The translations under genes were made by a program, and so were the position numbers. Positions 44,892-54,504 of a DNA stretch of 64,000 nt are shown in pieces; within the stretch, counting starts at the first letter, position 1; each line of letters begins with the position of its first letter. Location: the NCBI GenBank assembly GCA_963800725.1, contig CAWDCE010000019.1:220752-284751 (forward strand), read 5' to 3'. A model generated the notes under the pieces. It did not search any database and was not told the origin of the DNA. It worked only from the letters and a program-made list of their open reading frames with translations. The stretch comes from Bog-473 sp963800725 (GTDB taxonomy: Bacteria; Actinomycetota; Acidimicrobiia; Acidimicrobiales; RAAP-2).

Positions 44892-46253
44892 ATGCCGTTC
44901 GCCACCGTCAATCCCGCCACCGGACAGACCGAAAAGACCTTTGCCTCGCACACCAAGGGCGAGGTCGATGCCCTGCTCGAGCGGGCCATCGACACTTTTG
45001 CCGACTACCGCTTCACCACAATGGCGCAGCGGTCCCGCCACCTGATCACTGTCGCCGAGTTGATGGAGGGCGAGGGCCCCGACATTGCCCGGGTCGTGAC
45101 CACCGAGATGGGCAAGACCTTCGCCCAGGCGCGGGGCGAGGTGGCCAAATGCGCAATGGGACTGCGTTGGTTCGCCGAGCATGCGCCCGCACTGTTGGCC
45201 GACGAGGAGATCGAGACCAACGCCACCCGCTCCTACGTCACCTACCAACCCATCGGGCCGGTGCTTGCCATCATGCCGTGGAACTTCCCCCTCTGGCAGG
45301 TGGTGCGCTTCGCCGCACCGGCCTTGATGCTCGGCAACGTCGGTCTCTTGAAACACGCATCCAACGTGCCCCAATGCGCGCTCGTGCTCGAGGATCTCTT
45401 TCGCCGGGCCGGTCTTCCCGAGGGGGCATTTACCAACTTGTTCATCGAGACCGAGGACATCGCCGAAGTCATCGCCGATCCGCGGGTCGCAGCCGTCACC
45501 TTGACCGGAAGTGAGCGGGCCGGAATGGCGGTCGCCGCCCAGGCGGGACAGGCCCTCAAGAAGAGCGTGCTCGAACTCGGCGGCTCTGACCCGTTCTTGG
45601 TGTTGGCGTCCGCCGACATGGACGCGACCGTGCGCACCGCGGTCAATGCCCGGGTGCAGAACAACGGGCAGTCGTGCATTGCGGCCAAACGATTCATCGT
45701 GGTCGAGTCCGTGGCGGACGAGTTCCTCGACCGATTCACCGCGGCGATGGACGCACTGGTGGTCGGCGATCCCTTCGACCCCGCCACCGACGTCGGGCCC
45801 ATCGTCACCGAAGCGCAGCGCGCCGAGCTCGTGGCCCAGGTCCAAGAGGCCCGGAGCCAAGGAGCCATCGTGCACGCCCGTGCGCCGATCGACGGTCCGG
45901 GGTGGTACTTCCCCCCGACGGTGCTCTCGGGCATCACCCAGGGCATGCGGGTGGCCCACGAAGAGCTCTTCGGCCCCGTGGCCATCGTCGAGCGCGTTTC
46001 CGACCTCACCGCGGCCATCGGCGTTGCCAACGCCACCACGTTCGGTCTCGGGTCGAGCGTGTGGTCCAACGATGCCGGCGAGATCCAGCGCTGCATCGAC
46101 GAGATCGAAGCCGGCGCCGTCTTTGTCAACGCCATGGTGACCTCGACCCCCGAACTCCCCTTTGGCGGGATCAAACGCTCGGGATTCGGCCGCGAGCTGT
46201 CCGAACTCGGGATCAAGGAATTCGCCAACGCCAAGACGGTGTGGATCACTTGA
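44892..46253 (+). CDS. Succinate-semialdehyde dehydrogenase (NAD(P)+)
   Basis: An intact 453-residue aldehyde dehydrogenase. YQPIGPVLAIMPWNFPLWQV, catalytic Glu228 in VLELGGSDPFLVLASADMDA and catalytic Cys262 in VQNNGQSCIAAKRFIVVESV are clear. The start at FATVNPATGQTEKTFASHTK, the short N-terminus and the NNGQSCIAAKRF loop are typical of actinobacterial GabD-type enzymes. It oxidises succinate semialdehyde, the product of GABA transamination, to succinate and so would finish the polyamine/GABA route seen elsewhere in the window. It begins 10 bases after the acyl-CoA synthetase stop. Confidence 0.88.
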   Translation: MPFATVNPATGQTEKTFASHTKGEVDALLERAIDTFADYRFTTMAQRSRHLITVAELMEGEGPDIARVVTTEMGKTFAQARGEVAKCAMGLRWFAEHAPALLADEEIETNATRSYVTYQPIGPVLAIMPWNFPLWQVVRFAAPALMLGNVGLLKHASNVPQCALVLEDLFRRAGLPEGAFTNLFIETEDIAEVIADPRVAAVTLTGSERAGMAVAAQAGQALKKSVLELGGSDPFLVLASADMDATVRTAVNARVQNNGQSCIAAKRFIVVESVADEFLDRFTAAMDALVVGDPFDPATDVGPIVTEAQRAELVAQVQEARSQGAIVHARAPIDGPGWYFPPTVLSGITQGMRVAHEELFGPVAIVERVSDLTAAIGVANATTFGLGSSVWSNDAGEIQRCIDEIEAGAVFVNAMVTSTPELPFGGIKRSGFGRELSELGIKEFANAKTVWIT

Positions 46254-46267
46254 ACGAGGACCCGACC

Positions 46268-47425
46268 GTGCTCACCTACCTCGACCACGCCGCCACCAGC
46301 CCGTTGCGTCCCGAGGTGACCGAGGCCATGGCGCGAGCGGGGGCAGCACCACTCGGCAACCCGACTGGGAGTCACGGGCCGGCCCAACGGGCCCGCAGGC
46401 TGCTCGAAGACGCCCGCGACGAGATCGCGGCGCTGTTGGGCCGCGATGCGGGCGAGATTATTTTCACCTCGGGCGGCACCGAGTCGGCCAACCTGGCCGT
46501 GTTCGGGACGCTCGATTGGGCTCGCGGCACCGGGATTGCGACCTCGATGCTGGTGAGCGCGGTCGAGCATCCGGCCGTCGCGCAATGCGCTCGGGCCGTG
46601 GCGGCAGCGGGGACCGCGGTGAGCGAGGTTCCCGTGGACGCAGCCGGGGTGATCGATCTCGATGCGCTGGCTGATGCGGTGACGGCCGAAACGACACTGG
46701 TGGCGGTGATGCTGGCCAACAACGAGACCGGCGTGCTCCAACCACTCGACGCGGTGACCCAGGTGGTGCGCGAGGCCAGTACTCGGGCCAGGATCTTCAC
46801 CGACGCCGTGCAGGCGGCCCCCTTCGTCTCCTTGGCCGAGGCCGCGTCGGGAGCGGACCTGGTCGCACTCAGCGCCCACAAGCTGGGGGGACCGGTCGGG
46901 GTCGGGGTGCTCGCCGAGCGACAGCCCAGCCGGCTCACGCCCCACCAGTTCGGTGGCGGCCAAGAACGCGAACGCCGCAGCGGTACGCAAAATGTGATCG
47001 GCGCCGTCGGGCTGGCCGCAGCACTGCGTCTGGCCGACGCCGAGCGCGCTGAGGCCGCCACCGAGGTGGCTCGGCTGCGCGACGCCTTGGCTGCGGGCCT
47101 GGCGGCCGCCGTTGGTGGGGTGCACCGGACCGTCGCGCCGTCGGTGGGCACGCTGCCGGGGCACTTGCACCTGTGTTTCGAGGGCATCGAGCGCGAGGAG
47201 CTCCTCGTGGTGTTCGGCCGGGAGGGAATCTGCGCGTCGGGCGGGTCCTCGTGCGCGAGCGGTGCCCTGGACCCGAGCGCGGTGCTTCAGGCCATGGGGG
47301 TCGACGCGGAACTGGCGCGTGGGGCCATCCGCTTCAGCCTCGGGCGCGAAACGACCCAGGCCGATGTGGCCCGGGTCGTTTCGTTGGTGCCTGCGCTGGT
47401 GCGAACGCTGCGCGACGAGGGCTGA
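46268..47425 (+). CDS. iscS: Cysteine desulfurase (NifS/IscS type)
   Basis: A 385-residue PLP enzyme. LTYLDHAATSPLRPEVTEAM starts the protein, and FTSGGTESANLAVFGTLDW and VSAVEHPAVAQ bind PLP. Lys205 in VALSAHKLGGPVGVGVLAER is the Schiff-base lysine, and Cys329 in SGGSSCASGALDPSAVLQAM is the persulfide-forming residue. GTG 46268 with GAGGA seven bases before it is chosen over TTG 46250. It supplies sulfur for MnmA tRNA thiolation and Fe-S clusters. mnmA follows after one inserted minus-strand gene, as in the iscS-trmU pair of mycobacteria. Confidence 0.92.
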   Translation: MLTYLDHAATSPLRPEVTEAMARAGAAPLGNPTGSHGPAQRARRLLEDARDEIAALLGRDAGEIIFTSGGTESANLAVFGTLDWARGTGIATSMLVSAVEHPAVAQCARAVAAAGTAVSEVPVDAAGVIDLDALADAVTAETTLVAVMLANNETGVLQPLDAVTQVVREASTRARIFTDAVQAAPFVSLAEAASGADLVALSAHKLGGPVGVGVLAERQPSRLTPHQFGGGQERERRSGTQNVIGAVGLAAALRLADAERAEAATEVARLRDALAAGLAAAVGGVHRTVAPSVGTLPGHLHLCFEGIEREELLVVFGREGICASGGSSCASGALDPSAVLQAMGVDAELARGAIRFSLGRETTQADVARVVSLVPALVRTLRDEG

Positions 47426-47437
47426 GGCCCTCGGTGC

Positions 47438-48748
47438 TCAGCTGGCGTTCGGTGTGCCCGGTGGCAATGGCGTCACCGGGTCTTTCTTCGGATTGATCGA
47501 GTTGAAGCACACGAAGACGCTGTTCTTCGAGGTGTTGAGGGCGGGGACGTACTTGTCGCCCTTCACCTGAATGTAGGCGCCGCAGTAGGGGGGCGTGTGA
47601 CCCGTGTGACCCGAGACGGCCCAGTTGACCGGGGTGGTCAACCCACCTGCGGTGAAGGACGTCAGCTTGTTGGTCTGCGCGATCACGTTCGCCTGGGTGA
47701 GATTGTTCCCGGCCGCCTTGACCCCGGCTGCGAACAGTGATGCTGACTCCCAGCCCTGGATCGCGACCTCGTCTTGGGTGTACTTGGGCTCGTACTTGTT
47801 CATCTGTGTCAGGTACGTCTTGAGGCCCGGGTAGAGCGACGTCGGAGCGGTGAAGGGCACGTGGGCGATGTAGAAGTAGACGCCCTGCATGAGGCTCTGG
47901 TTCTGGTCCAGGGTCTGCTGGTCATTGCCGCTCAACCACAGCTGCGTCGTCTTGAGCCCGTATTGCTGCACCGCGCGGGCCATGGTCACGTTCCCCTGCA
48001 CATCCATGCAAGAGAGGATGAAGTTGGTGCCGGCCTGCTTCATGCGCTGCACGTCGGTGGCGACCGTGGTGCCGGGGTAGGCGACCTTGAAGTCCGTGTA
48101 GGCCACGTCGTAGCCGGCGGCGGTGAGTCCCTTGTCGGCCGCCTGGCAAGATGCAGCCGAGGAGGCCACGCCGTAGGCGACCATGGCGATCTTGGTCGAC
48201 TTGGTCTTGCGGATGACGTAACCCGTGCCGGTTGCCTCGGCCGGGTAGTACTGGACCGAGCCGCCGGCGGCGAAGAGATTCGGGGGACCGGCCCAGTTAT
48301 CGGTCACGTTGTAGCCGTACGTCGGGATCTTCGCCTCGACGAAGATGTTCGGGGTGAAAAAGGCGGTGGCGACGCCGGTCACGGCAAAGACGTGGTCCTG
48401 GTTGATCAAGGTATTCGCCAACTGGTTGAACTGGCTCGGGCTCCCACCGTCGTCAAGGGTGTACTTCAAGTTGATCTGGCGGCCGTTGATGCCGCCCTGG
48501 GCGTTGATGTATTTGAAGTAGGCCTCTTCGCCGTAGATCAGCGAAGAGAAATTCGAGGAAATCGGACCGGTCTGGGTCGAAATGGTGCCGACCGTGATCG
48601 AATTGGGCGTCACGCCGGGCTGGCTGGAGGTCGAAGTAGCGGCCCCCGCCGATGTGGCGCCAAGGCCGACCCCCACCGAAATCAAGGCGGACGCAACCGC
48701 CGTCCCTGCCATCACCACCTTGGTCACGAAACCTCTGCCCTGCCTCAT
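47438..48748 (-). CDS. ABC transporter substrate-binding protein, branched-chain amino acid/amide type
   Basis: An intact 436-residue exported protein from ATG 48748, preceded by GGGGAGG. A signal peptide (RQGRGFVTKVVMAGTAVASA, then LGATSAGAA) has no lipobox cysteine, so it is probably secreted and not lipid-anchored. The mature part has ITVGTISTQTGPISSNFSSL, EEAYFKYINAQGGINGRQIN, QLANTLINQDHVFAVTGVAT and QAGTNFILSCMDVQGNVTMA, the Peripla_BP_6 (LivK-like) fold. No permease or ATPase gene is nearby. It is inserted between iscS and mnmA in opposite orientation. The ligand is unknown. Confidence 0.88.
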   Translation of the reverse strand: MRQGRGFVTKVVMAGTAVASALISVGVGLGATSAGAATSTSSQPGVTPNSITVGTISTQTGPISSNFSSLIYGEEAYFKYINAQGGINGRQINLKYTLDDGGSPSQFNQLANTLINQDHVFAVTGVATAFFTPNIFVEAKIPTYGYNVTDNWAGPPNLFAAGGSVQYYPAEATGTGYVIRKTKSTKIAMVAYGVASSAASCQAADKGLTAAGYDVAYTDFKVAYPGTTVATDVQRMKQAGTNFILSCMDVQGNVTMARAVQQYGLKTTQLWLSGNDQQTLDQNQSLMQGVYFYIAHVPFTAPTSLYPGLKTYLTQMNKYEPKYTQDEVAIQGWESASLFAAGVKAAGNNLTQANVIAQTNKLTSFTAGGLTTPVNWAVSGHTGHTPPYCGAYIQVKGDKYVPALNTSKNSVFVCFNSINPKKDPVTPLPPGTPNAS

Positions 48749-48817
48749 CCGCGTGCCTCCCCATTCAGTCGGATTGCCGCAACCCCTACTGCGACGGAGG
48801 TCACTGTAGCTGTCTGG

Positions 48818-48842
48818 CCCCGGGGTCATTGGGCGCCCGGGG
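48818..48842. repeat. GC-rich inverted repeat upstream of the solute-binding protein gene
   Basis: CCCCGGG (48818-48824) and CCCGGGG (48836-48842) form a 7-bp inverted repeat with an 11-base centre in the divergent region between the solute-binding protein gene and mnmA. It could be an operator or a leader hairpin. No partner regulator is evident. Confidence 0.3.
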
Positions 48843-48900
48843 TAAGAAGTTTCAAAGATCCGCGACCTCGAGGTCTTCGAGCCGGTGGCACACTGGTGCG

Positions 48901-49956
48901 GTGAAAGTGTTGGTGGCAATGTCGGGAGGAGTGGATTCGTCGGTGGCTGCCGCGCTCTTGGTCGACGCGGGCCACGACGTGGTCGGCGCCACCCTCAAAC
49001 TCTGGGGCGGCGAATCCGACTCTGGATGCTGCTCGGTGGCCGATGTCGACGACGCCCGACGAGTGGCCCAGCAGCTCGGCATCACCCACCACGTCTTCAA
49101 TCTGACCGAGGAATTCGACGCCCATGTCGTCGCTCCCTACGTCGACGCGCATGCCAAGGGCCAGACCCCTAATCCCTGCATCGAATGCAACCGCTCCATC
49201 AAGTTCGACCGGCTCTTGGAGCGGGCCACTCGCATGGGATTCGACACACTGGCGACGGGACATCATGCGCGGGTGACCACAGAGGCCGGCGGTCACCGCC
49301 TGCGCCGCGGCTTGGACGATCAAAAGGACCAGTCCTACGTCCTGTCGATGTTGGGACAGGACGAACTCTCCCGGGTGATCTTCCCGGTCGGGGAGATGAC
49401 CAAGGCGAATGTCCGGGCCCACACGCTTGGCCTCGGACTGCGAACCGCCGACAAGCCCGACAGTCAGGATGTCTGTTTCATTGGCAGTGCCGAGGGTCGG
49501 GCCGGCTTTCTTTCTCACCACATCGACTTCCACCCGGCCGAAATCGTGACCACCAGCGGCGAGGCGGCCGGCACCGTCGAGGCGGTAGAACTGGTCACCC
49601 TCGGGCAACGCCGCGGGATGGGTCACGGCACCGACGGCACCCGACGCTATGTCGTCGCAGTCGACGTGCCCCGGCGCCGGGTCACGGTCGGGGGCGCCGC
49701 TGAAGCGGTGACGTCGGCAGTGCGCCTGGCCGGACAGACGCTGACCTGGGTCGACCAACCGCTCGGACCCGGGGACCGCGCCGTGGCCCAGGTCAGCGCG
49801 CACGGACGACCGGCGCTGTGCTCGCTCGAACATGGCCCCGATGGACTCGTGGTGGCATTCGATGAGCCCCAGCGCCCGGTGGCTGCGGGGCAGACCATTG
49901 CCCTCTACGACATCGTCGACCCCGACGCCGTCGTCGGTGCGGGCATCGCTGCTTGA
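48901..49956 (+). CDS. mnmA: tRNA-specific 2-thiouridylase
   Basis: An intact 351-residue protein from GTG 48901. The PP-loop VLVAMSGGVDSSVAAALLVD binds ATP, Cys93 in GQTPNPCIECNRSIKFDRLL is the nucleophile and Cys192 in DKPDSQDVCFIGSAEGRAGF accepts the persulfide. VTLGQRRGMGHGTDGTRRYV is in the C-terminal beta-barrel. It adds 2-thio to U34 of tRNA for Glu, Gln and Lys using sulfur from cysteine desulfurase. Its stop overlaps the ligA TTG start, so both are in one operon. Confidence 0.95.
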   Translation: MKVLVAMSGGVDSSVAAALLVDAGHDVVGATLKLWGGESDSGCCSVADVDDARRVAQQLGITHHVFNLTEEFDAHVVAPYVDAHAKGQTPNPCIECNRSIKFDRLLERATRMGFDTLATGHHARVTTEAGGHRLRRGLDDQKDQSYVLSMLGQDELSRVIFPVGEMTKANVRAHTLGLGLRTADKPDSQDVCFIGSAEGRAGFLSHHIDFHPAEIVTTSGEAAGTVEAVELVTLGQRRGMGHGTDGTRRYVVAVDVPRRRVTVGGAAEAVTSAVRLAGQTLTWVDQPLGPGDRAVAQVSAHGRPALCSLEHGPDGLVVAFDEPQRPVAAGQTIALYDIVDPDAVVGAGIAA

Positions 49957-52069
49957 GCGTGGCCGGCGAGTCCTCGACGGTGCCCGAAGCGGCGGCGGCT
50001 CGGGTCATCGAGCTGCGCGACCTCATCACGTACCACAACGAGCGCTATCACACCCTGGACGCGCCCGAGATCCCCGACGCCGATTACGACCTCTTGGTGC
50101 GCGAGCTGAACGAGCTCGAGCGCACCTATCCGGCGCTGGCGACTCCCGACTCGCCGACCGGCAAAGTCGGCGGGGCGCCGCTCGGGCTATTCGCCGAAGT
50201 TCGTCACCGCATCCCAATGATGAGCCTCGACAACGCGTTCAGCGAAGATGAGCTGCGCGCCTGGGCCGATCGGCTGCGCCGGGTCGTGCCCGACCTCGAC
50301 CTCGACACGCTCGCCTTTACCAGCGAGCCCAAGGTGGATGGCGTGGCCATGTCGCTGACGTACGAACACGGTCGCCTCACCCGCGCGGCCACCCGGGGCG
50401 ACGGGGTGACCGGTGAAGACGTGACGGCCAACGTCGCCACGGTCAAGGTGGTGCCCCACACGCTCAAGGCGGCGGCCGGGCCGTTTCCCGAGCTACTCGA
50501 GGTGCGCGGCGAGATCTATATGCCGGTCGCCGATTTCGCCGCCATGAACGAGGCGCAAGCGGCCGCCGGCGAGAAACTCTTCGTCAATCCCCGCAACTCC
50601 GCCGCCGGGTCGCTGCGCCAAAAGGATCCGAGCGTGACCGCCAGGCGCCCACTGTCGTTTTGGGCCTATCAGGTGGGCGAGGTCGACGGTGCGCCCGCGA
50701 ACGGCCCCTGGCCGGCGGGGTCCCAATCGGCCACCCTCAAACTGCTGGCCAAGGCGGGTTTTCCGGTCAGCCCCGATGCAAAGCGGGTGGTCGGCATCGA
50801 CGCAGTCATTGCGCGGTGTGCGGCCCTCGCCGACGCCGCGCCATGCCATGGCCTACGAGATCGACGGGGTGGTCACCAAGGTCGATGAGCTCGCGCTCCA
50901 TGACGTCCTCGGCGCCACCGCCCGGGCCCCGCGCCGGGCTATCGCCTTCAAGTTCCCGCCCGAAGAGCGCACGTCCAAGTTGCTCGACATCGTGGTGACC
51001 ATCGGGCGCACCGGGCGGGCCACGCCCCAGGGCCTTCTCGAGCCGGTGTTCGTGGGCGGGTCGACCGTCGGTGTGGCGACGCTGCACAACGAGGACCAGG
51101 TGCGCATCAAAGATGTGCGCCCCGGCGATGTCGTGATCGTCCGCAAGGCGGGTGATGTCATTCCCGAAATCGTCGGCCCGGTGCTGTCGGGGCCCGAGCG
51201 GCCCAAGCGGCGCAAGCCCCAGTGGAAGTTCCCGACGACGTGCCCGTCGTGCGCTCAGCCACTGGTTCGTCTCGAAGGCGAGAGTGACACCTATTGCACC
51301 AATATCGACTGTCCCGCCCAACGCGTGCAACGCATCGCGCACTACGCTGTTGCGCGCTCGGCCATGGATATCGAGGGACTCGGCGAAGAGCGGGTCGTCC
51401 AGTTGATCGAGGCCGAACTGATCTTGGACCCCGCCGACCTCTACGGGCTCGAGGTGGGCCAGCTCGGCGCACTCGAACGTTTCGCCGAGATCTCTGCGTC
51501 CAATCTGGTCAACGCCATCGTGGCGTCGACCACCCAGCCGCTCAGCCGCCTCTTGGTCGCTTTGGGGATACGCCATGTCGGCCCGACCGGGGCGCGGGCC
51601 TTGGCCAGAGCGTTCGGGTCACTCGACGCCATCATGGCGGCTGACGACACCACGCTTGCCGCGGTCGAGGGGATCGGCACCATCATCGCGGCCAGCGTCG
51701 CGGTAGTTCTTGGCCGCCCCGGTCAACCGCACGGTCATCGAGCGTTTGCGGTCTGCGGGCGTCAACACCGAAGAGCCAGGCGCGACACCGATTGGGGTGG
51801 GCGACGCAACGCAACCCGAGGGCACGCTCTCAGGCAAGACGGTCGTGGTGACCGGATCGGTCAGTGGGTACACCCGAGAAGAGGCCGAAGAGGCCATCAT
51901 TCGCCGCGGTGGCAAGTCGCCCGGGAGCGTGTCGAAGAAGACATTCGCTCTGGTGGTGGGCGACGCTCCTGGGGCGAGCAAACTGACCAAGGCCGAGGCG
52001 CTCGGTATCCCAATTGTTTCGGCCGAGAAGTTCGAGTCGTTGCTCCAAAGTGGTGAGTTGCCCGATTGA
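49953..52069 (+). CDS. ligA: NAD-dependent DNA ligase (two frame breaks)
   Basis: About 705 residues. The adenylation domain has ITYHNERYHTLDAPEIPDAD for NAD binding and the nucleophile Lys127 in FTSEPKVDGVAMSLTYEHGR. After a break near 50845 come AMAYEIDGVVTKVDELALHD, GRTGRATPQGLLEPVFVGG, the zinc finger CPSCAQPL...YCTNIDCPAQ and helix-hairpin-helix repeats. A second break near 51705 precedes the BRCT domain (LSGKTVVVTGSVSGYTREEA). The TTG start overlaps mnmA. The enzyme seals Okazaki fragments and is essential, so the breaks are probably errors. Confidence 0.93.
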
Positions 52070-52125
52070 TCGCCCGGAGTGTCCACCGACCGTGCGGCTT
52101 TGCTCACTAGCCTACGAGTGCCCTA

Positions 52126-54076
52126 ATGCCCTCCATTTCTGATTCCATCGGCCGTGTCCTCGGGACACGGTATCGACTCATTTCCGCTCTCGGCACCGGC
52201 GCATCTGCGCACGTATTTCTGGCTGAAGACGTGTCCTTGCAGCGCCATGTCGCGGTAAAGGTCCTGCAACCGGGGCTAGCAACCGACGCTGCATTCTTGA
52301 AGCGATTCGGGGCGGAAGCGCGGTCGGTTGCCTCCCTCAATCACCCCCATGTCCTGCGTGTCTTCGACTGGGGTGAGGACGCCGACGGTCCCTATCTGGT
52401 CCTCGAATATCTCGGCGGGGGATCGCTGCGCGACATGCTCGACCAAGGGTTCCGCCTCAGTCATTCACAAGCGGCGACCCTCGGTGCCGAAGTGGCCCAG
52501 GGCCTCGCCTACGCGCATTCACGGGGTCTGGTCCATCGCGAACATCAAACCGGCCAACCTCCTCTTCGACGAAGAAGGTCGCGTACGCGTCGCTGACTTC
52601 GGGGTCGCCCGTGCACTCGCCGAAGCGGCCTGGACAGAACCCGCCGGCGCCATGGTCGGCACGGCGCGCGCTACGCCTCGCCCGAATCAGCCGAGGGCAA
52701 GCAGGTGGACGGCCGGGCCGACGTCTACTCCTTGGCCCTCGTCCTCTATGAAGCCGTCACCGGCAGCGTGCCGTTCGTCACCGACACCACCATGGGCACA
52801 CTGATGGCCCGGGTGGGCGCCCCCTTGCCGCCGAACCCCGCCCTCGGTCCCCTCGGCGAAGTGCTCCACGCGCGCGGCGGCGCCCGTCAAAGAGGAGCGA
52901 CTCGACGCGGCCGGATTCGCGGCACGCCTCGGTGCCTTGGCCAGTGCGCTGCCCAATCCCCAGCCCCTGCCGCTGCGCACCCCGCACCCCGACGCCACGG
53001 CGGAGCTGACCGCGCAGCGGCCGACGCCGCTGTCGGAACGGACCCAGGTGGTCGTCCCTGCAGCCCCGGTAGGCACCAAGGCCGGACCGGGCGAAGTCTT
53101 CGACGCCGAGTCAGCGGTCAAGGGCGGCCGGTCCAGCTCGGCGGCCGGCGGCGCCATCGTGGCGAAGCCGAAAAAGAGTCACAAGCGCCTCTATTGGATC
53201 CTGGCCGCGGTCCTGATCGTGTTGGCCTTGGTCGCCGGCGGGATCGTGGCGGCCGAGAACAAGGTCTTCACCCCGTCGCACCCTGCGCCGAACTTGGTGC
53301 ATCTGACCTTGGCTGAGGCGCACGCTGCGTCATCGAAGGATCACTTCACCTTGCACCTCGCTCACGGGGTCACTTCGATCACCGTCGCGGCCGGATCGGT
53401 CATCTCCCAGTTGCCCAAGCCCGGCACGGTGCTCAAAGAGGGCTCGACCATGTCGGTCGTGCCCTCGATCGGTCCGCCGCCGGTGCCGGTGCCGTCTTTG
53501 GCCAACCAGACCTGCGCGGAAGGTGCCGCGACCTTGGCTGCGGCCCATCTCAAGGGCGTCTGTGGCGCCGCCCAATACTCTGACTCGGTCCCAAGCGGCG
53601 TCTTGATCGGCTGGATGCTCGGCACGCAGGGCAACCCGACGAGTGCCCCATACGGGGCGACCATCACCATGGTCCCCTCACAGGGCCATGCTCCGGTCAC
53701 GGTCCCGAACATTCCGGGCTCCTACAGCTTCGCCCAGGCCCAGGCGGCCCTCGTGGCGGTGGGTTTCAGCGCGACCCAGGCCACGGTGTCGAGCACCACG
53801 GTTGCGGCCGGACAGGTGATCTCCACCAGTCCCGCCAGCGGGACCGCCGCCCCCTACGGTTCGGCGGTCACCGTGACGGTGTCGTCGGGGCCACCAACGG
53901 TCGCGGTGCCAAACGTCTTGGGCGAGACCGTGGCCCAGGCCACCGCCGCGCTCGAAGGCGCCGGCCTGGCGGTGTCGGGGGTCACCGGCAACCCCGCCGC
54001 CGTCGTGAAGGGCACCGATCCCGCCACCAACCAGGTCGTGCCGGTTGGATCTGCGGTACAGATCCTGACCAAGTAG
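52126..54076 (+). CDS. Serine/threonine protein kinase with PASTA domains (about three frame breaks)
   Basis: About 650 residues. The cytoplasmic kinase has a glycine loop (SALGTGASAHVFLAEDVSLQ), catalytic-core lysine in HVAVKVLQPG, a catalytic loop HR[D]IKPANLLFDEEG broken by an extra base near 52541, ADFGVARALAEAAW, and GTARYASPES restored near 52672. A third break lies near 52875. A Thr/Pro-rich linker precedes one membrane helix (YWILAAVLIVLALVAGGIVA). Four PASTA-like repeats follow outside the cell, for example VTVPNIPGSYSFAQAQAALV and VAVPNVLGETVAQATAALEG. PASTA kinases sense peptidoglycan fragments and regulate growth and division. Here it follows ligA instead of the usual division cluster. 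Confidence 0.88.
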
Positions 54077-54086
54077 ACCAACCCCC

Positions 54087-54401
54087 ATGGAGAAACCCTT
54101 CGATCCCGACTGCGACCTGTGCGAAGCGGCCAAACTCTCGCAGTGGCACCACGAGGACGACGTCTGCTGGGTTGCCGACTGCGAGGTGTGTGGCGTCCCA
54201 ATGGTCGTCTGGAAGCATCACGGCGCAGACCCGCCCGACGATGCGGTTGCCCACATGCTCGCTGAGCTCAGCTCGGTGGCCGACGCCAGATTCGGCGCCG
54301 GGGAGTGGTCGGTCGACCGGGTGATGCGCCAGATCCCGGACCATTTCCATGCGCACGGTCGCAATCCGAACTGGTGGTTCGACCGCTTCCAGCGGACGTG
54401 A
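54087..54401 (+). CDS. Small conserved Cys/His-rich protein of unknown function
   Basis: 104 residues from ATG 54087, 10 bases after the kinase stop. Two CxxC pairs (FDPDCDLCEAAKLSQWHHED and VADCEVCGVPMVVWKHHG) and a later QIPDHFHAHGRNPNWWFDRF are the striking features. These Cys and His residues could bind one or two metal ions. The HFHAH motif recalls HIT-type His-x-His-x-His but does not match it exactly. I recall similar small proteins in other actinobacteria but no assigned function. Close spacing to the kinase suggests the same transcript. Confidence 0.75.
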   Translation: MEKPFDPDCDLCEAAKLSQWHHEDDVCWVADCEVCGVPMVVWKHHGADPPDDAVAHMLAELSSVADARFGAGEWSVDRVMRQIPDHFHAHGRNPNWWFDRFQRT

Positions 54402-54504
54402 GCACCGCGCCCACCCGGGGCTGAGGACCAGGGCCCGGCGGTAGGGTGACCCAGGTGAGGACTTCATTCGCGGCCGTGGCCCTGCGGCCGCGGCGCAGCC
54501 GCGC

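Noticed and set aside
45242..47170. A 642-residue open frame on the minus strand across the dehydrogenase and cysteine desulfurase genes
   Set aside because: It is antisense to two genes with clear catalytic motifs, and its translation is low-complexity Arg/Pro/Gly text with no recognisable domain. High G+C keeps antisense frames open.
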